Assembly: GCA_036725605.1 (NCBI GenBank)
Contig: DAIMDW010000034.1
Location: 1 to 48,932, forward strand
Direction: 5' to 3'
DNA from: CALBTQ01 sp036725605
GTDB taxonomy: Bacteria > Lernaellota > Lernaellaia > Lernaellales > Lernaellaceae
DNA: 48,932 nt
Under the pieces are notes generated by a model. That model searched no databases. It was given only the letters and a program-made list of their open reading frames with translations, and had not been told where the DNA came from. The translations under genes were made by a program, and so were the position numbers. This document shows, in pieces, positions 24,048-31,200 of this stretch. Within the stretch, counting starts at the first letter, position 1; every line of letters starts with the position of its first letter.

Positions 24048-24973
24048 TCGGTTTGGATCTGCTGCGTTGTTCGTGCGGCGGGACGCTGCGGCGGGACAAG
24101 AACATTCGCTGCGACCGTTGCGCCAAGACGTACGAACTGCGCGACGGCGTCATCGACTTTCGCCACGACCACGCCTACACGGAAAGTTTTTCGGTGCAAT
24201 GGAACAAGCACCGGCAAACGCAGGTGGACAGCCGCGGGTATCAGTCCGGGTATCCGGGCGAGGTCAACTCGCGGGTGAGTTTCCATCGCAAGACGATGCT
24301 GGCGCCCGAGGAACTGCGGGACAAAATCGTGCTCGACGCCGGTTGCGGCGTGGGCCGGTACGCGGAGATCGTCGCGCCGCACGCGGGGCTGCTGATCTGC
24401 GTGGATCTTTCCGAGGCCGTGTACCATTGCGCCGAACTGCTGCGGGCGCAGGGTTTTAAAAACGCGCTGTGCCTGCGCGCCGATCTGGCTTCGCTGCCCT
24501 TGGCGAACGAGGCGGTCGACGTCGCCTATTCGATCGGGGTGATCCATCACACGGCCGAACCCGCGCGCACGCTCGCCGAACTGCGGCGGATCGTCAAAGC
24601 CGGCGGCACGTTTGCCGGTTGGGTGTACGCGCATCAGCCGTCCTACGATCATCCGCGGCGCGAGGCTTTCCGGCGCTTCACGGCCGATCCGCAAAACTGG
24701 AATTGGGTGTGGCAGTTGGCCGAGCTCGCGCCGCTGCTGCGCGATCTGTACCAGGCCGACCGGCAGACCGGCTGGCCGATGATGATGCAGGTGCTGGGCA
24801 TCAGTTCGTCGACCAACGACGAGGAATGCAAGCTGGATACCTTCGACTGGCTGACCTGCCGCTATCAATACCAATACACCGAGGCCGAATTCAACGCGCT
24901 GCTGACCGCCGCCGGTTTCGCGACGATCCAAAACGGATTCGTTCCGGTCAACTTCAAGGCAACCAGACCATGA
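24044..24973 (+). CDS. SAM-dependent methyltransferase with N-terminal zinc-ribbon-like segment
   Basis: ATG 24044 is chosen because it overlaps the preceding stop (ATGA); an upstream TTG at 24029 would lie inside asnB. The 309-aa protein begins with four Cys in two pairs (RCSCGGTLRRDK, then RCDRCAKTYEL), a small zinc-ribbon pattern often found before class I methyltransferases of this type. The SAM motif I is VLDAGCGVGRYAE near residue 96, followed by ICVDLS (motif II) and VDVAYSIGVIHHT (motif IV/post). The C-terminal part is typical of small-molecule or sugar methylases. The substrate is unknown; in this cluster a sugar O- or N-methylation is likely. Confidence 0.85.
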   Translation: MIGLDLLRCSCGGTLRRDKNIRCDRCAKTYELRDGVIDFRHDHAYTESFSVQWNKHRQTQVDSRGYQSGYPGEVNSRVSFHRKTMLAPEELRDKIVLDAGCGVGRYAEIVAPHAGLLICVDLSEAVYHCAELLRAQGFKNALCLRADLASLPLANEAVDVAYSIGVIHHTAEPARTLAELRRIVKAGGTFAGWVYAHQPSYDHPRREAFRRFTADPQNWNWVWQLAELAPLLRDLYQADRQTGWPMMMQVLGISSSTNDEECKLDTFDWLTCRYQYQYTEAEFNALLTAAGFATIQNGFVPVNFKATRP

Positions 24974-25938
24974 CCGACATTCTTTATCTGCCGTTGAGCA
25001 ACGTGTGCAATCTGCGTTGCATCATGTGCGGCTCGCAACACATGGAAGAAACGGTCGCGCCGAAATTCCTGGACGAGGATCTGTGGTTGACGATTCTCGA
25101 TCGCGTGCCCGGCGAGTACGGCATCGGCATCAACAGCCTGGGCGAACACACGTTGCATCCGCGATTTTTGGCGATGATCGAAGACCTGGCGCTGCAACAG
25201 CGATTCATCAAAATTTCAACCAACGGCATGTGGCGCTGGCCGAATGAAAAACGCCTGGAATTCGTCCGGCTGATGTCGGGCCGGCGAAACGTGCTGCTTT
25301 TTTCGGTCGACGGCGGCACGGCCGAGACGGTGGAGAGCATTCGGCGCGGCGTCGATTTCCACCACGTGCTCGACAACGTGCGCTCGTGCATCGAACTGTC
25401 CGCGGCGTTCGGCGGGCGGCCGCGGGTCGTCATCGCCTATTGTCTGATGCGCTCCAACCTGGAGGAAATGCGCCTGCTGATGGAACAACTGCCGGGTCTG
25501 AGCGGTTTGTACGTCAATCTGCTGAACGTCAACCGCCCCGCGCTGTTCGCGCAGTCGCTGTACGACGAGCGGGAAACGACGATGCGGTTCATCGAGGAAG
25601 CGGTCGCCTTCGGGAACGAGCATCAAATCGAAGTTTCCGGCCGGATGATCGACCAAGCGCCCATCACACTAGGCTGCAACTTTCCGCACGATCCATGGAT
25701 GGACCTGGACGGCAATGTTTATCCGTGTTGTCGCCGCTACGATGTGGCGCTGGGCAACATCGGGCAGGACGATTGGGCGACGATCATCTCGCGCACCGAT
25801 CGTTTTCAGTTGGATCATCCGATCTGTCAGACCTGCCTGCGGCCGCAAGAGGAATGGTCGTGGGAGAATCATTTCGCCTCCGAAGGGCTGTTCGCGCAGT
25901 ACGAACAATGGCGCAGCCATCACGATTCTCAAGAATAA
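24970..25938 (+). CDS. Radical SAM enzyme with SPASM-like C-terminus
   Basis: The 322-aa protein starts at ATG 24970, overlapping the methyltransferase stop (ATGA). Residues 13-20 hold the CxxxCxxC motif (CNLRCIMC) that binds the catalytic 4Fe-4S cluster. Radical SAM landmarks follow: INSLGEHTLHPRF (GGE-like), ISTNGMW, LLFSVDGGTAETVESIRRG. The C-terminus has a further Cys group (LGCNFPHDPWMDLDG, VYPCCRRYD, HPICQTCLRP), the arrangement of a SPASM or twitch auxiliary cluster. Such enzymes modify peptides, but relatives inside glycan clusters act on sugars or surface molecules. No precursor peptide is evident nearby, so I favour the second reading. Confidence 0.85.
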   Translation: MTDILYLPLSNVCNLRCIMCGSQHMEETVAPKFLDEDLWLTILDRVPGEYGIGINSLGEHTLHPRFLAMIEDLALQQRFIKISTNGMWRWPNEKRLEFVRLMSGRRNVLLFSVDGGTAETVESIRRGVDFHHVLDNVRSCIELSAAFGGRPRVVIAYCLMRSNLEEMRLLMEQLPGLSGLYVNLLNVNRPALFAQSLYDERETTMRFIEEAVAFGNEHQIEVSGRMIDQAPITLGCNFPHDPWMDLDGNVYPCCRRYDVALGNIGQDDWATIISRTDRFQLDHPICQTCLRPQEEWSWENHFASEGLFAQYEQWRSHHDSQE

Positions 25939-25964
25939 GAATTTTATTATATGGATTATGTTTT

Positions 25965-26792
25965 ATGAACAAGATTGCGATTCTGGGGGAGGCCTATTGC
26001 GGCTCGACCGTGTTGTCGTTGATGTTGGGGGCGCATCCGCTGGTGTTCAACGCCGGCGAGTGCGAGGAAATCACGCGCGGGACCGATCGCCCGCTTTGTT
26101 CGTTGTGCCGCGTGCGGGAGTTGGTCTGTCCCGTCTGGACCCGGCAGTGGCGGAACGAGTTGGCGCAATCACCGCACCCGCATGACGACATTCTGGCCAA
26201 AACGCAGGCGCAGGTCTTGGTGGACAGTTCCAAGTACGTTTTCTGGTTCGACAAGTACGTGCCGCAAAACGCGGCCGACTGGCTGATCGTGCACCTGGTG
26301 AAGGACCCGGAGGAGCAAATCGCCTCGTACAAAATGCGCGGCAACGAAGAGCGGCGCGACATCCCGCAGGCGATTCGGTTTTCCAGCGGGCAATACCGGC
26401 AAAATCGCCAGTGGCGCATCGCGATGCGCGCGCTGGGCGCCACGACGATGCAATTGCGTTACAAGACGCTGGCGACCGAACCGGCGATCAGTCTGCAGAA
26501 ATTTCTCGCGCCGGTCGGCCTGTCGTTTTTCCTGCCGCAACTGGATTACTGGGAGTTCGAGCAACATTGCATCGGCGGCAACACCTATCCCTATTCCAAC
26601 TATCGCGGCTTGGAGGAACGCGCCAGTTACATCCCCGGCGAAGAGTACAACCGCAACCGATACCGCGAGCGGCGGCGCAGCATTTTTTACGACGATAAAT
26701 GGAAGGAAGTGCTGACCGCCGAGGAGTTGGCGACGATCCGCAATCATCCGGCGATCGTGGACATGCGCGCGATGCTGGCCGAGGACGAGTAG
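25965..26792 (+). CDS. Sulfotransferase family protein
   Basis: A 275-aa protein with the PAPS-dependent sulfotransferase layout. The N-terminal loop ILGEAYCGSTVLSLMLGAHP is the 5'-phosphosulfate-binding strand-loop-helix. VDSSKYVFW and HLVKDPEEQIASYKMRG match the second substrate region and the 3'-phosphate-binding segment. A Cys cluster (CSLCRVRELVC) follows the first helix, a variation seen in some bacterial members. It would transfer sulfate to a sugar hydroxyl of the glycan built by the cassette. ATG 25965 is preceded by an AT-rich 26-bp gap with no strong ribosome site. A separate PAPS synthesis gene is not in the window. Confidence 0.8.
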   Translation: MNKIAILGEAYCGSTVLSLMLGAHPLVFNAGECEEITRGTDRPLCSLCRVRELVCPVWTRQWRNELAQSPHPHDDILAKTQAQVLVDSSKYVFWFDKYVPQNAADWLIVHLVKDPEEQIASYKMRGNEERRDIPQAIRFSSGQYRQNRQWRIAMRALGATTMQLRYKTLATEPAISLQKFLAPVGLSFFLPQLDYWEFEQHCIGGNTYPYSNYRGLEERASYIPGEEYNRNRYRERRRSIFYDDKWKEVLTAEELATIRNHPAIVDMRAMLAEDE

Positions 26793-26796
26793 CGGC

Positions 26797-27894
26797 ATGG
26801 CGGACAACAAAGCCCTGCGCATCCTGTATGCGTGCAACCAACCGCCCGGCTACGGCGGCGCGTCGACCGAAAGTTACGAGGCGATCAAAAAGCTGCGCGA
26901 GCTGGGCTGTCACGTCACCGGCCTGTTCATCGTCGGTTCGGCGGCGGAAACCGAGCGCTGCGATCCGGACCGGATCGGCAACGTCCAGACGATGCTCTGG
27001 CGCGGCAATTACGACGATCCGCTGCCGTGTCGCTGCCAGGCGTACGATCTGCTGGTGGCCAAGAATTATCTGGCGCCGCATTTCTTTCGCCGGGAGACGA
27101 ACAAGCCGCGCGTGTACATCACCGCGGGCATCGACCACGTGTCGCATCTGAAGCGGCCGGCGATCGAGGTCGACGAGCGCCTGCCCGCCGACTGTCATGA
27201 TGTGCGCGCCTTTCAGGTCGCCGATCACGTGATCGTGCACAGCACCATCGACTTGCTTTTGTACGAGCGTTGCCTGCCGCGATCATTGCTCAAAAAAATT
27301 CATCGCGACATCGTCTATACGCCGAACATCGCCGCTCGGCAGCTCGATCAACGCAACCTGATTCCTTACGGGCAACGCTCGTACGATCTTTTGTTTTCCG
27401 CGTCGAACTGGCAGCGCCCGATGAAAAACGGCGCGTTGATGCGCGAGCTGTGCGCGCATTACCGGAACGCGCGCAAGATCGTCGTGTGCGGCGAAGAGGC
27501 GCGGGCGACCGCCGCCACCACGGTCGGGCTGGTGCCGCATCGCACAATGATCGACCTGTTGAAACAAACGAAGGTCGTGGTCATCCCCTCGCTGTACGAT
27601 CCGTCGCCGAATCTGTACGCCGAGGCGATCTGGGCGGGCTGCAACGTGGTGATCAACCGCAGCGTCGGCAACGGCGAATTTCATCCGCCGGAGTTGATCG
27701 CGCCGGAGGTGTCGCTTGCCGGTTATCGCGCCGCACTCGAGCACGCGCTGGCGCTGGAGCGGCAAGCGATGTATCGCACGCCTTCGCCGCAATGGGCGGC
27801 GCGGCAGTTGTACGACTGCCTGCATTCCATTCACAACCTTCATCGCCGGGACGCGGGACATGGCATCAATAAAAATTTTCGTCTCCGTGCGTGA
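26797..27894 (+). CDS. Glycosyltransferase, GT-B fold (GT4-like)
   Basis: The 365-aa protein has the GT-B pattern: N-terminal ILYACNQPPGYGGASTESYE with the acceptor-side glycine loop, a linker with DHVIVHSTIDLLLYE, a donor half that opens DLLFSASNWQRPMKNGALM, and the nucleotide-sugar site PSLYDPSPNLYAEAIWAGCN (near 266-285), the EX7E-like region. The last 40 residues are basic. It starts 4 bp after the sulfotransferase stop and overlaps the next gene by 35 bp. Acceptor and donor cannot be told from sequence. Confidence 0.82.
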   Translation: MADNKALRILYACNQPPGYGGASTESYEAIKKLRELGCHVTGLFIVGSAAETERCDPDRIGNVQTMLWRGNYDDPLPCRCQAYDLLVAKNYLAPHFFRRETNKPRVYITAGIDHVSHLKRPAIEVDERLPADCHDVRAFQVADHVIVHSTIDLLLYERCLPRSLLKKIHRDIVYTPNIAARQLDQRNLIPYGQRSYDLLFSASNWQRPMKNGALMRELCAHYRNARKIVVCGEEARATAATTVGLVPHRTMIDLLKQTKVVVIPSLYDPSPNLYAEAIWAGCNVVINRSVGNGEFHPPELIAPEVSLAGYRAALEHALALERQAMYRTPSPQWAARQLYDCLHSIHNLHRRDAGHGINKNFRLRA

Positions 27895-28603
27895 CCGTCT
27901 GCGCTGCACGCTGCACTGCGTGGAAAGTCTGATCGACACCTCGCGCGGACGGGCGGACATTTATCTGTTCGACAACGCCTCCGACCTGCAGCTCACCGGC
28001 CTGCTGGCGCAGTACAACCGCTGGCTGGAGCAGGAGCTGCTGGCGCAGTTGGTGATCAACCGGCCGGCGGCGCTGGCCGACGCGTACTGGTCGAAAAATT
28101 TTTCCTGGCGGCAGTTTCTGGAGTTGGTGAGCATTCTGCCGGCGTACGAGCGCGAATACCTGGTGATGGTCGACAACGACACCATCGCGCGCCCCGGGTG
28201 GATCGACGCGTGCCTGGGTATTTTGCACGATACGGGAGCGGTGCGCCGCAACGTGCGGGTCGTGTCGCCGTACGACGGTCCGCCGGATCCGACGACGGAT
28301 CCGCAATTGTTTCCGGTGTGGGAATCGTGCCGGTTGGGCGGACAACACGTGGACATCCGCCCGCGCATTTCGTCGCGCTTCCTGTTCGCCGAGTACGACT
28401 TCTGGCGGCAGTGGCCGGCGCCGACGTACGAGAAATGCTTGCTCGACGGCCGCATGAAACACATGCCGACCGACTGGTATTACTGGCAGCGCATGCGCGA
28501 GAAGGACCAGGTGTTCGCCGTGGTCACGCCGCCGATCTGTCAGGATCCGCCCTACCGCTGGCCGTCGGCGCGGCTCAATCACGGCATCGGCCCGGACGCC
28601 TGA
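27860..28603 (+). CDS. Glycosyltransferase, GT-A fold (GT2-like)
   Basis: A 247-aa protein beginning MASIKIFVSVRDRLRCTLHC at ATG 27860, inside the end of the preceding gene (35-bp overlap in another frame). The GT2 signs are the N-terminal strand with RLRCTLHCVESL, IYLFDNAS (donor-site Asp-Asn), and the DXD-type motif VMVDNDTIARPGWID near residue 97. The second half, with SRFLFAEYDFWRQWP, carries the acceptor region. The overlap and the same codon style argue for co-translation. Donor sugar and acceptor are unknown. Confidence 0.8.
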   Translation: MASIKIFVSVRDRLRCTLHCVESLIDTSRGRADIYLFDNASDLQLTGLLAQYNRWLEQELLAQLVINRPAALADAYWSKNFSWRQFLELVSILPAYEREYLVMVDNDTIARPGWIDACLGILHDTGAVRRNVRVVSPYDGPPDPTTDPQLFPVWESCRLGGQHVDIRPRISSRFLFAEYDFWRQWPAPTYEKCLLDGRMKHMPTDWYYWQRMREKDQVFAVVTPPICQDPPYRWPSARLNHGIGPDA

Positions 28604-28621
28604 GCGCGGAGAAACGACGAC

Positions 28622-29701
28622 ATGCGGATTCTGTCGTTCAAGCGGCCGGTCAAAGTGCAACGCACGGTCGTCCCGGCGCAACGGGGGCACGTCTGGCCGG
28701 ACGGTTTCGCCCGCTGGTGCCGGGCGCATCACGCCGAACTGATCGAAGAGGACCGACCGCTGATCGCGCCGTGGTACCGCCCGTATCGTGGACAGGATCT
28801 GACGGACAAATCCATTTTGCTGTGGCGCAGCGGCGGCTTCGGCGACATCCTGTTCCTTACGCCGTTGCTGCGGGAATTGAAAAAGCGACACCCGACGGCG
28901 ACCGTCGCGTTCGCCACCGCGCCGGCGTATCAAATCGTGTTGAGGCACAACCGCGACGTCGACCGCATTCTTCCCCTGCCCGTTTCGGACGAACAGTTGG
29001 CGCAATACGATTTTCATTTGCACTTCGAGGGGACGATCGAGGCCGCGAAGGATCCGCAGCTTCACGCGGTGGATCTGATGGCGGCGCGGGCCGGGATGAC
29101 GGTCGGCGAAAAATTGCCGGTCTACGCCGTTGCGCCCGCGCTGGGCAAAGCGATCAAGGACGATTTTTTCGCGCGCGTCGCGCCGGTGGAAACGACCAAG
29201 CTGATCGCCGTGCAGGCGGCGGCGAGTTCGCAGGTGCGCACCTACCCGCCGCCCAAGCTGGCCGCGATCGTCGAGGCGCTGGCGGCGGCGGGCCATTGTT
29301 GTTTGATCTTCGGCCTGGCCCGGCACCGCCTGCCGTTGCGCGAGGACCTTAAGCGCGTAATCGATCTGACCGGCAAAACCTCGATGGAGCTGGCGACGGC
29401 GATGCTGTCGTTCTGCGATCTGCTGATCGCCCCCGATTCGAGCCTGGTGCATTTCGCCGCGGCGCTCAACGTGCCGACCGTCGCGTTGTACGGTCCGTTT
29501 CCCGGCACCGCTCGAACCAGATATTATCCGTTATGCGTCACCCTGGAAGCGCAACGCCATTGCGCGCCCTGCTTTCTGCACGGCGACGAACCCTGCCCGT
29601 GGGCGCAACGCCGGTCGCAATGCTGGAGCCCCTGCTTCGACTCCCTGCCGCCCGACCTGATCGTGGAAACGGCGCAACGCCACCTGACCCGCATGTGCTG
29701 A
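28622..29701 (+). CDS. Glycosyltransferase family 9 (heptosyltransferase-like)
   Basis: The 359-aa protein has the GT9 framework: SILLWRSGGFGDILFLTPLL near 60-80 (the family G-x-GD-hhhhTP motif), then a Rossmann-like half with PTATVAFATAPAYQIVL, and the ADP-sugar-side motif PDSSLVHFAAALNVPTVALY with the Asp-Ser/His core. The C-terminus has a cluster of five Cys (CAPCFLHGDEPCPW, CWSPCFD), which recalls the metal-binding tail of some GT9 proteins. The family adds heptose or similar sugars to LPS core and also to autotransporters and other proteins. It is the last gene of the cassette; no terminator is obvious behind it, so read-through into the lysis genes is possible. Confidence 0.85.
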   Translation: MRILSFKRPVKVQRTVVPAQRGHVWPDGFARWCRAHHAELIEEDRPLIAPWYRPYRGQDLTDKSILLWRSGGFGDILFLTPLLRELKKRHPTATVAFATAPAYQIVLRHNRDVDRILPLPVSDEQLAQYDFHLHFEGTIEAAKDPQLHAVDLMAARAGMTVGEKLPVYAVAPALGKAIKDDFFARVAPVETTKLIAVQAAASSQVRTYPPPKLAAIVEALAAAGHCCLIFGLARHRLPLREDLKRVIDLTGKTSMELATAMLSFCDLLIAPDSSLVHFAAALNVPTVALYGPFPGTARTRYYPLCVTLEAQRHCAPCFLHGDEPCPWAQRRSQCWSPCFDSLPPDLIVETAQRHLTRMC

Positions 29702-29737
29702 ATCGCCTTGTCGTTCAACCGCTGAAGGAGACGCCCC

Positions 29738-30106
29738 ATGCTGATACCGTTGTTCAATCAGGAAGGCGTGTTGGTCGCCTGGATGTTGCCGGACCAACAT
29801 CTGTTCAATCTGAACATGGACTGGATCGCGTACATCGTGAAGCAAAACGTCTGGTCGGCCGCGACGAACCGTTGGCTCGGCCCGTTGCGCGCCACGACCT
29901 GCCTGGATCATCAGGGGCGCGTGGTCGCCTGGAATCCGGCCAACGCGCCGCGGGGTATTCCGCAACCGCTGCAGGGCGTGGGGCCGAAACGACCGCCCGC
30001 GCCGTTGCGTCCGGTGCGTCCGAAAAACCCCGTCGCGCCGCGTCGACCGGGGACGATCAAAGGCGGCTGGTCGCCGCTGTCGCTGCGCGAGTGGCTCGAC
30101 CAATAA
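29738..30106 (+). CDS. Putative 4-fold beta flower protein
   Basis: The 122-aa protein consists of four short repeats, each with a strand and Gly or Asn turn: IPLFNQEGVLVAWM, QHLFNLNMDWIAYIV, VWSAATNRWLGPL and TTCLDHQGRVVAWN. This is the signature of the 4-fold beta flower family, of unknown function. The remaining 40 residues are Pro/Arg-rich (PPAPLRPVRPKNPVAPRRPG) and probably disordered. AAGGAG lies 10 bp before ATG 29738. It precedes a holin-like gene and an endolysin, so a role in lysis or cell-wall contact is possible but not shown. Confidence 0.7.
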   Translation: MLIPLFNQEGVLVAWMLPDQHLFNLNMDWIAYIVKQNVWSAATNRWLGPLRATTCLDHQGRVVAWNPANAPRGIPQPLQGVGPKRPPAPLRPVRPKNPVAPRRPGTIKGGWSPLSLREWLDQ

Positions 30107-30129
30107 TTTTTCACCGCGAGGATTGAATC

Positions 30130-30366
30130 ATGACCAAGCTGTTTTCCCGCAAGCTCTGGGTGTCGATGGTCGGCCTGGGCCTGATCGCCGCTTCCGGGCC
30201 GCTGGGCCTGAGCACCACCGCGCTGGCCGCGATCGGCGGCATCGTCGCGGCATACGTCGGCAGCCAGGGCTACACCGACAGCATGCAACTGCGCCGGCCG
30301 GGGAGCATCACGCCGGTGGTCAATCCGTACCCGACCAATCCGTACTACGACGACAACAACGATTGA
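30130..30366 (+). CDS. Holin-like small membrane protein
   Basis: The 78-aa protein begins with a basic segment MTKLFSRKLWVSM, then two hydrophobic stretches (VGLGLIAASGPLGL and TALAAIGGIVAAYVGSQG) separated by a turn, and ends in a polar Pro/Asn/Asp tail. The pattern RKLWVS...YVGSQGYTDS resembles short phage holin-type proteins found directly before endolysins. It would permeabilise the inner membrane and release the enzyme encoded 8 bp downstream. The identification rests on size, topology and neighbour, as holins share little sequence. Confidence 0.65.
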   Translation: MTKLFSRKLWVSMVGLGLIAASGPLGLSTTALAAIGGIVAAYVGSQGYTDSMQLRRPGSITPVVNPYPTNPYYDDNND

Positions 30367-30374
30367 GCACGACG

Positions 30375-30950
30375 ATGGCCGTTTACCGCATCAATTTTTA
30401 TTCGGGCAGTTATCGCCAGCGCCAGGAAAGCGCGAACCGCGACCAGGCGATTTGTTTCGTCGCGCATCATCTGAACAGCGCCGGCCCCGACGCGAATTAT
30501 GCGCTGTGCGTGGTCGGCAGCAACGCCGGGCAGAAGAGTCTGCTGTGGGCGGGCGATTACGTGCGGCGCGTCGGCACCATGTTTCAGGCGCCGTTGTACG
30601 CGAAATCGGGCCTGAGCATCGGGGGGATGTCCGGGCGCGGCAACAGTCAGCTCGTGCATACGCACATGCCGGCGATCCTGCCCGAGCCGTTGTTCGCCAG
30701 CAATCCGGCGCACGCGAAAATCATCCGTTCGGAAAACGGGCGGCAGATGCTCGCGCAGTGCCTGGCGCAATCCATTCAACAGCATTTTCCGTTCGGCGGA
30801 CTGGTCGCGTTTTCGGTCGGCCATCAGGGCAAGCCGGCGCCGTACCACCTCGATCGCGGCGCGGTCGTGTGGGGCGAGCCGCCGTACATGGAGGCGCAGG
30901 CCGTCGAGGATATCCTGGTGCGCGCCAAACGCCTGCTGGAAATGCCGTAA
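30375..30950 (+). CDS. N-acetylmuramoyl-L-alanine amidase-like endolysin
   Basis: A 191-aa protein that starts at ATG 30375, 8 bp after the holin-like gene. The fold resembles zinc amidases of the Amidase_3 group: RQRQESANRDQAICFVAHHLNSA contains the conserved Asn-rich helix and the metal-binding His, and MPAILPEPLFASNPAHAKII matches the family block in which Glu is catalytic and SNP follows. The ending AQSIQQHFPFG is the usual last helix. No signal peptide is present, which suits holin-dependent export. The protein would cut the amide bond between muramic acid and peptide. Some expected motif residues are altered, so activity is inferred. Confidence 0.75.
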   Translation: MAVYRINFYSGSYRQRQESANRDQAICFVAHHLNSAGPDANYALCVVGSNAGQKSLLWAGDYVRRVGTMFQAPLYAKSGLSIGGMSGRGNSQLVHTHMPAILPEPLFASNPAHAKIIRSENGRQMLAQCLAQSIQQHFPFGGLVAFSVGHQGKPAPYHLDRGAVVWGEPPYMEAQAVEDILVRAKRLLEMP

Positions 30951-31156
30951 CTCTCTCCGCAACCATCCAACCGTTTTTTCCCCGCCACAAGTCCACGGCC
31001 CGGATCGTCACGATTCTGTCGGGAATGTTTTCGATCCTCGCCGCCCTCTTGCCGGTCGCCATGCCGGGATGATTCAGCCCGCCCGCAATTTTCGATCACG
31101 CGAGGTAACGATCGTGGACCGATTGATTTCCCAAGGCGGAAATCTAAAATGAGTTA

Positions 31157-31178
31157 ATGGAGCGAAAGAAAGCTCCAT
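31157..31178 (+). other. Inverted repeat upstream of the amidohydrolase-peptidase gene
   Basis: ATGGAGC and GCTCCAT form a perfect 7-bp stem with an 8-base purine loop, 22 bp before ATG 31201. No T-run follows. It could be an operator or a leader hairpin. Confidence 0.35.
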
Positions 31179-31200
31179 AACAACAGGATCGGTCACGCCT

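Noticed and set aside
22326..25938. AsnB plus radical SAM as a lasso-peptide or other RiPP cluster
   Set aside because: No precursor peptide, RRE/B1 protein, leader peptidase or transporter is seen, and the neighbours are glycosyltransferases.
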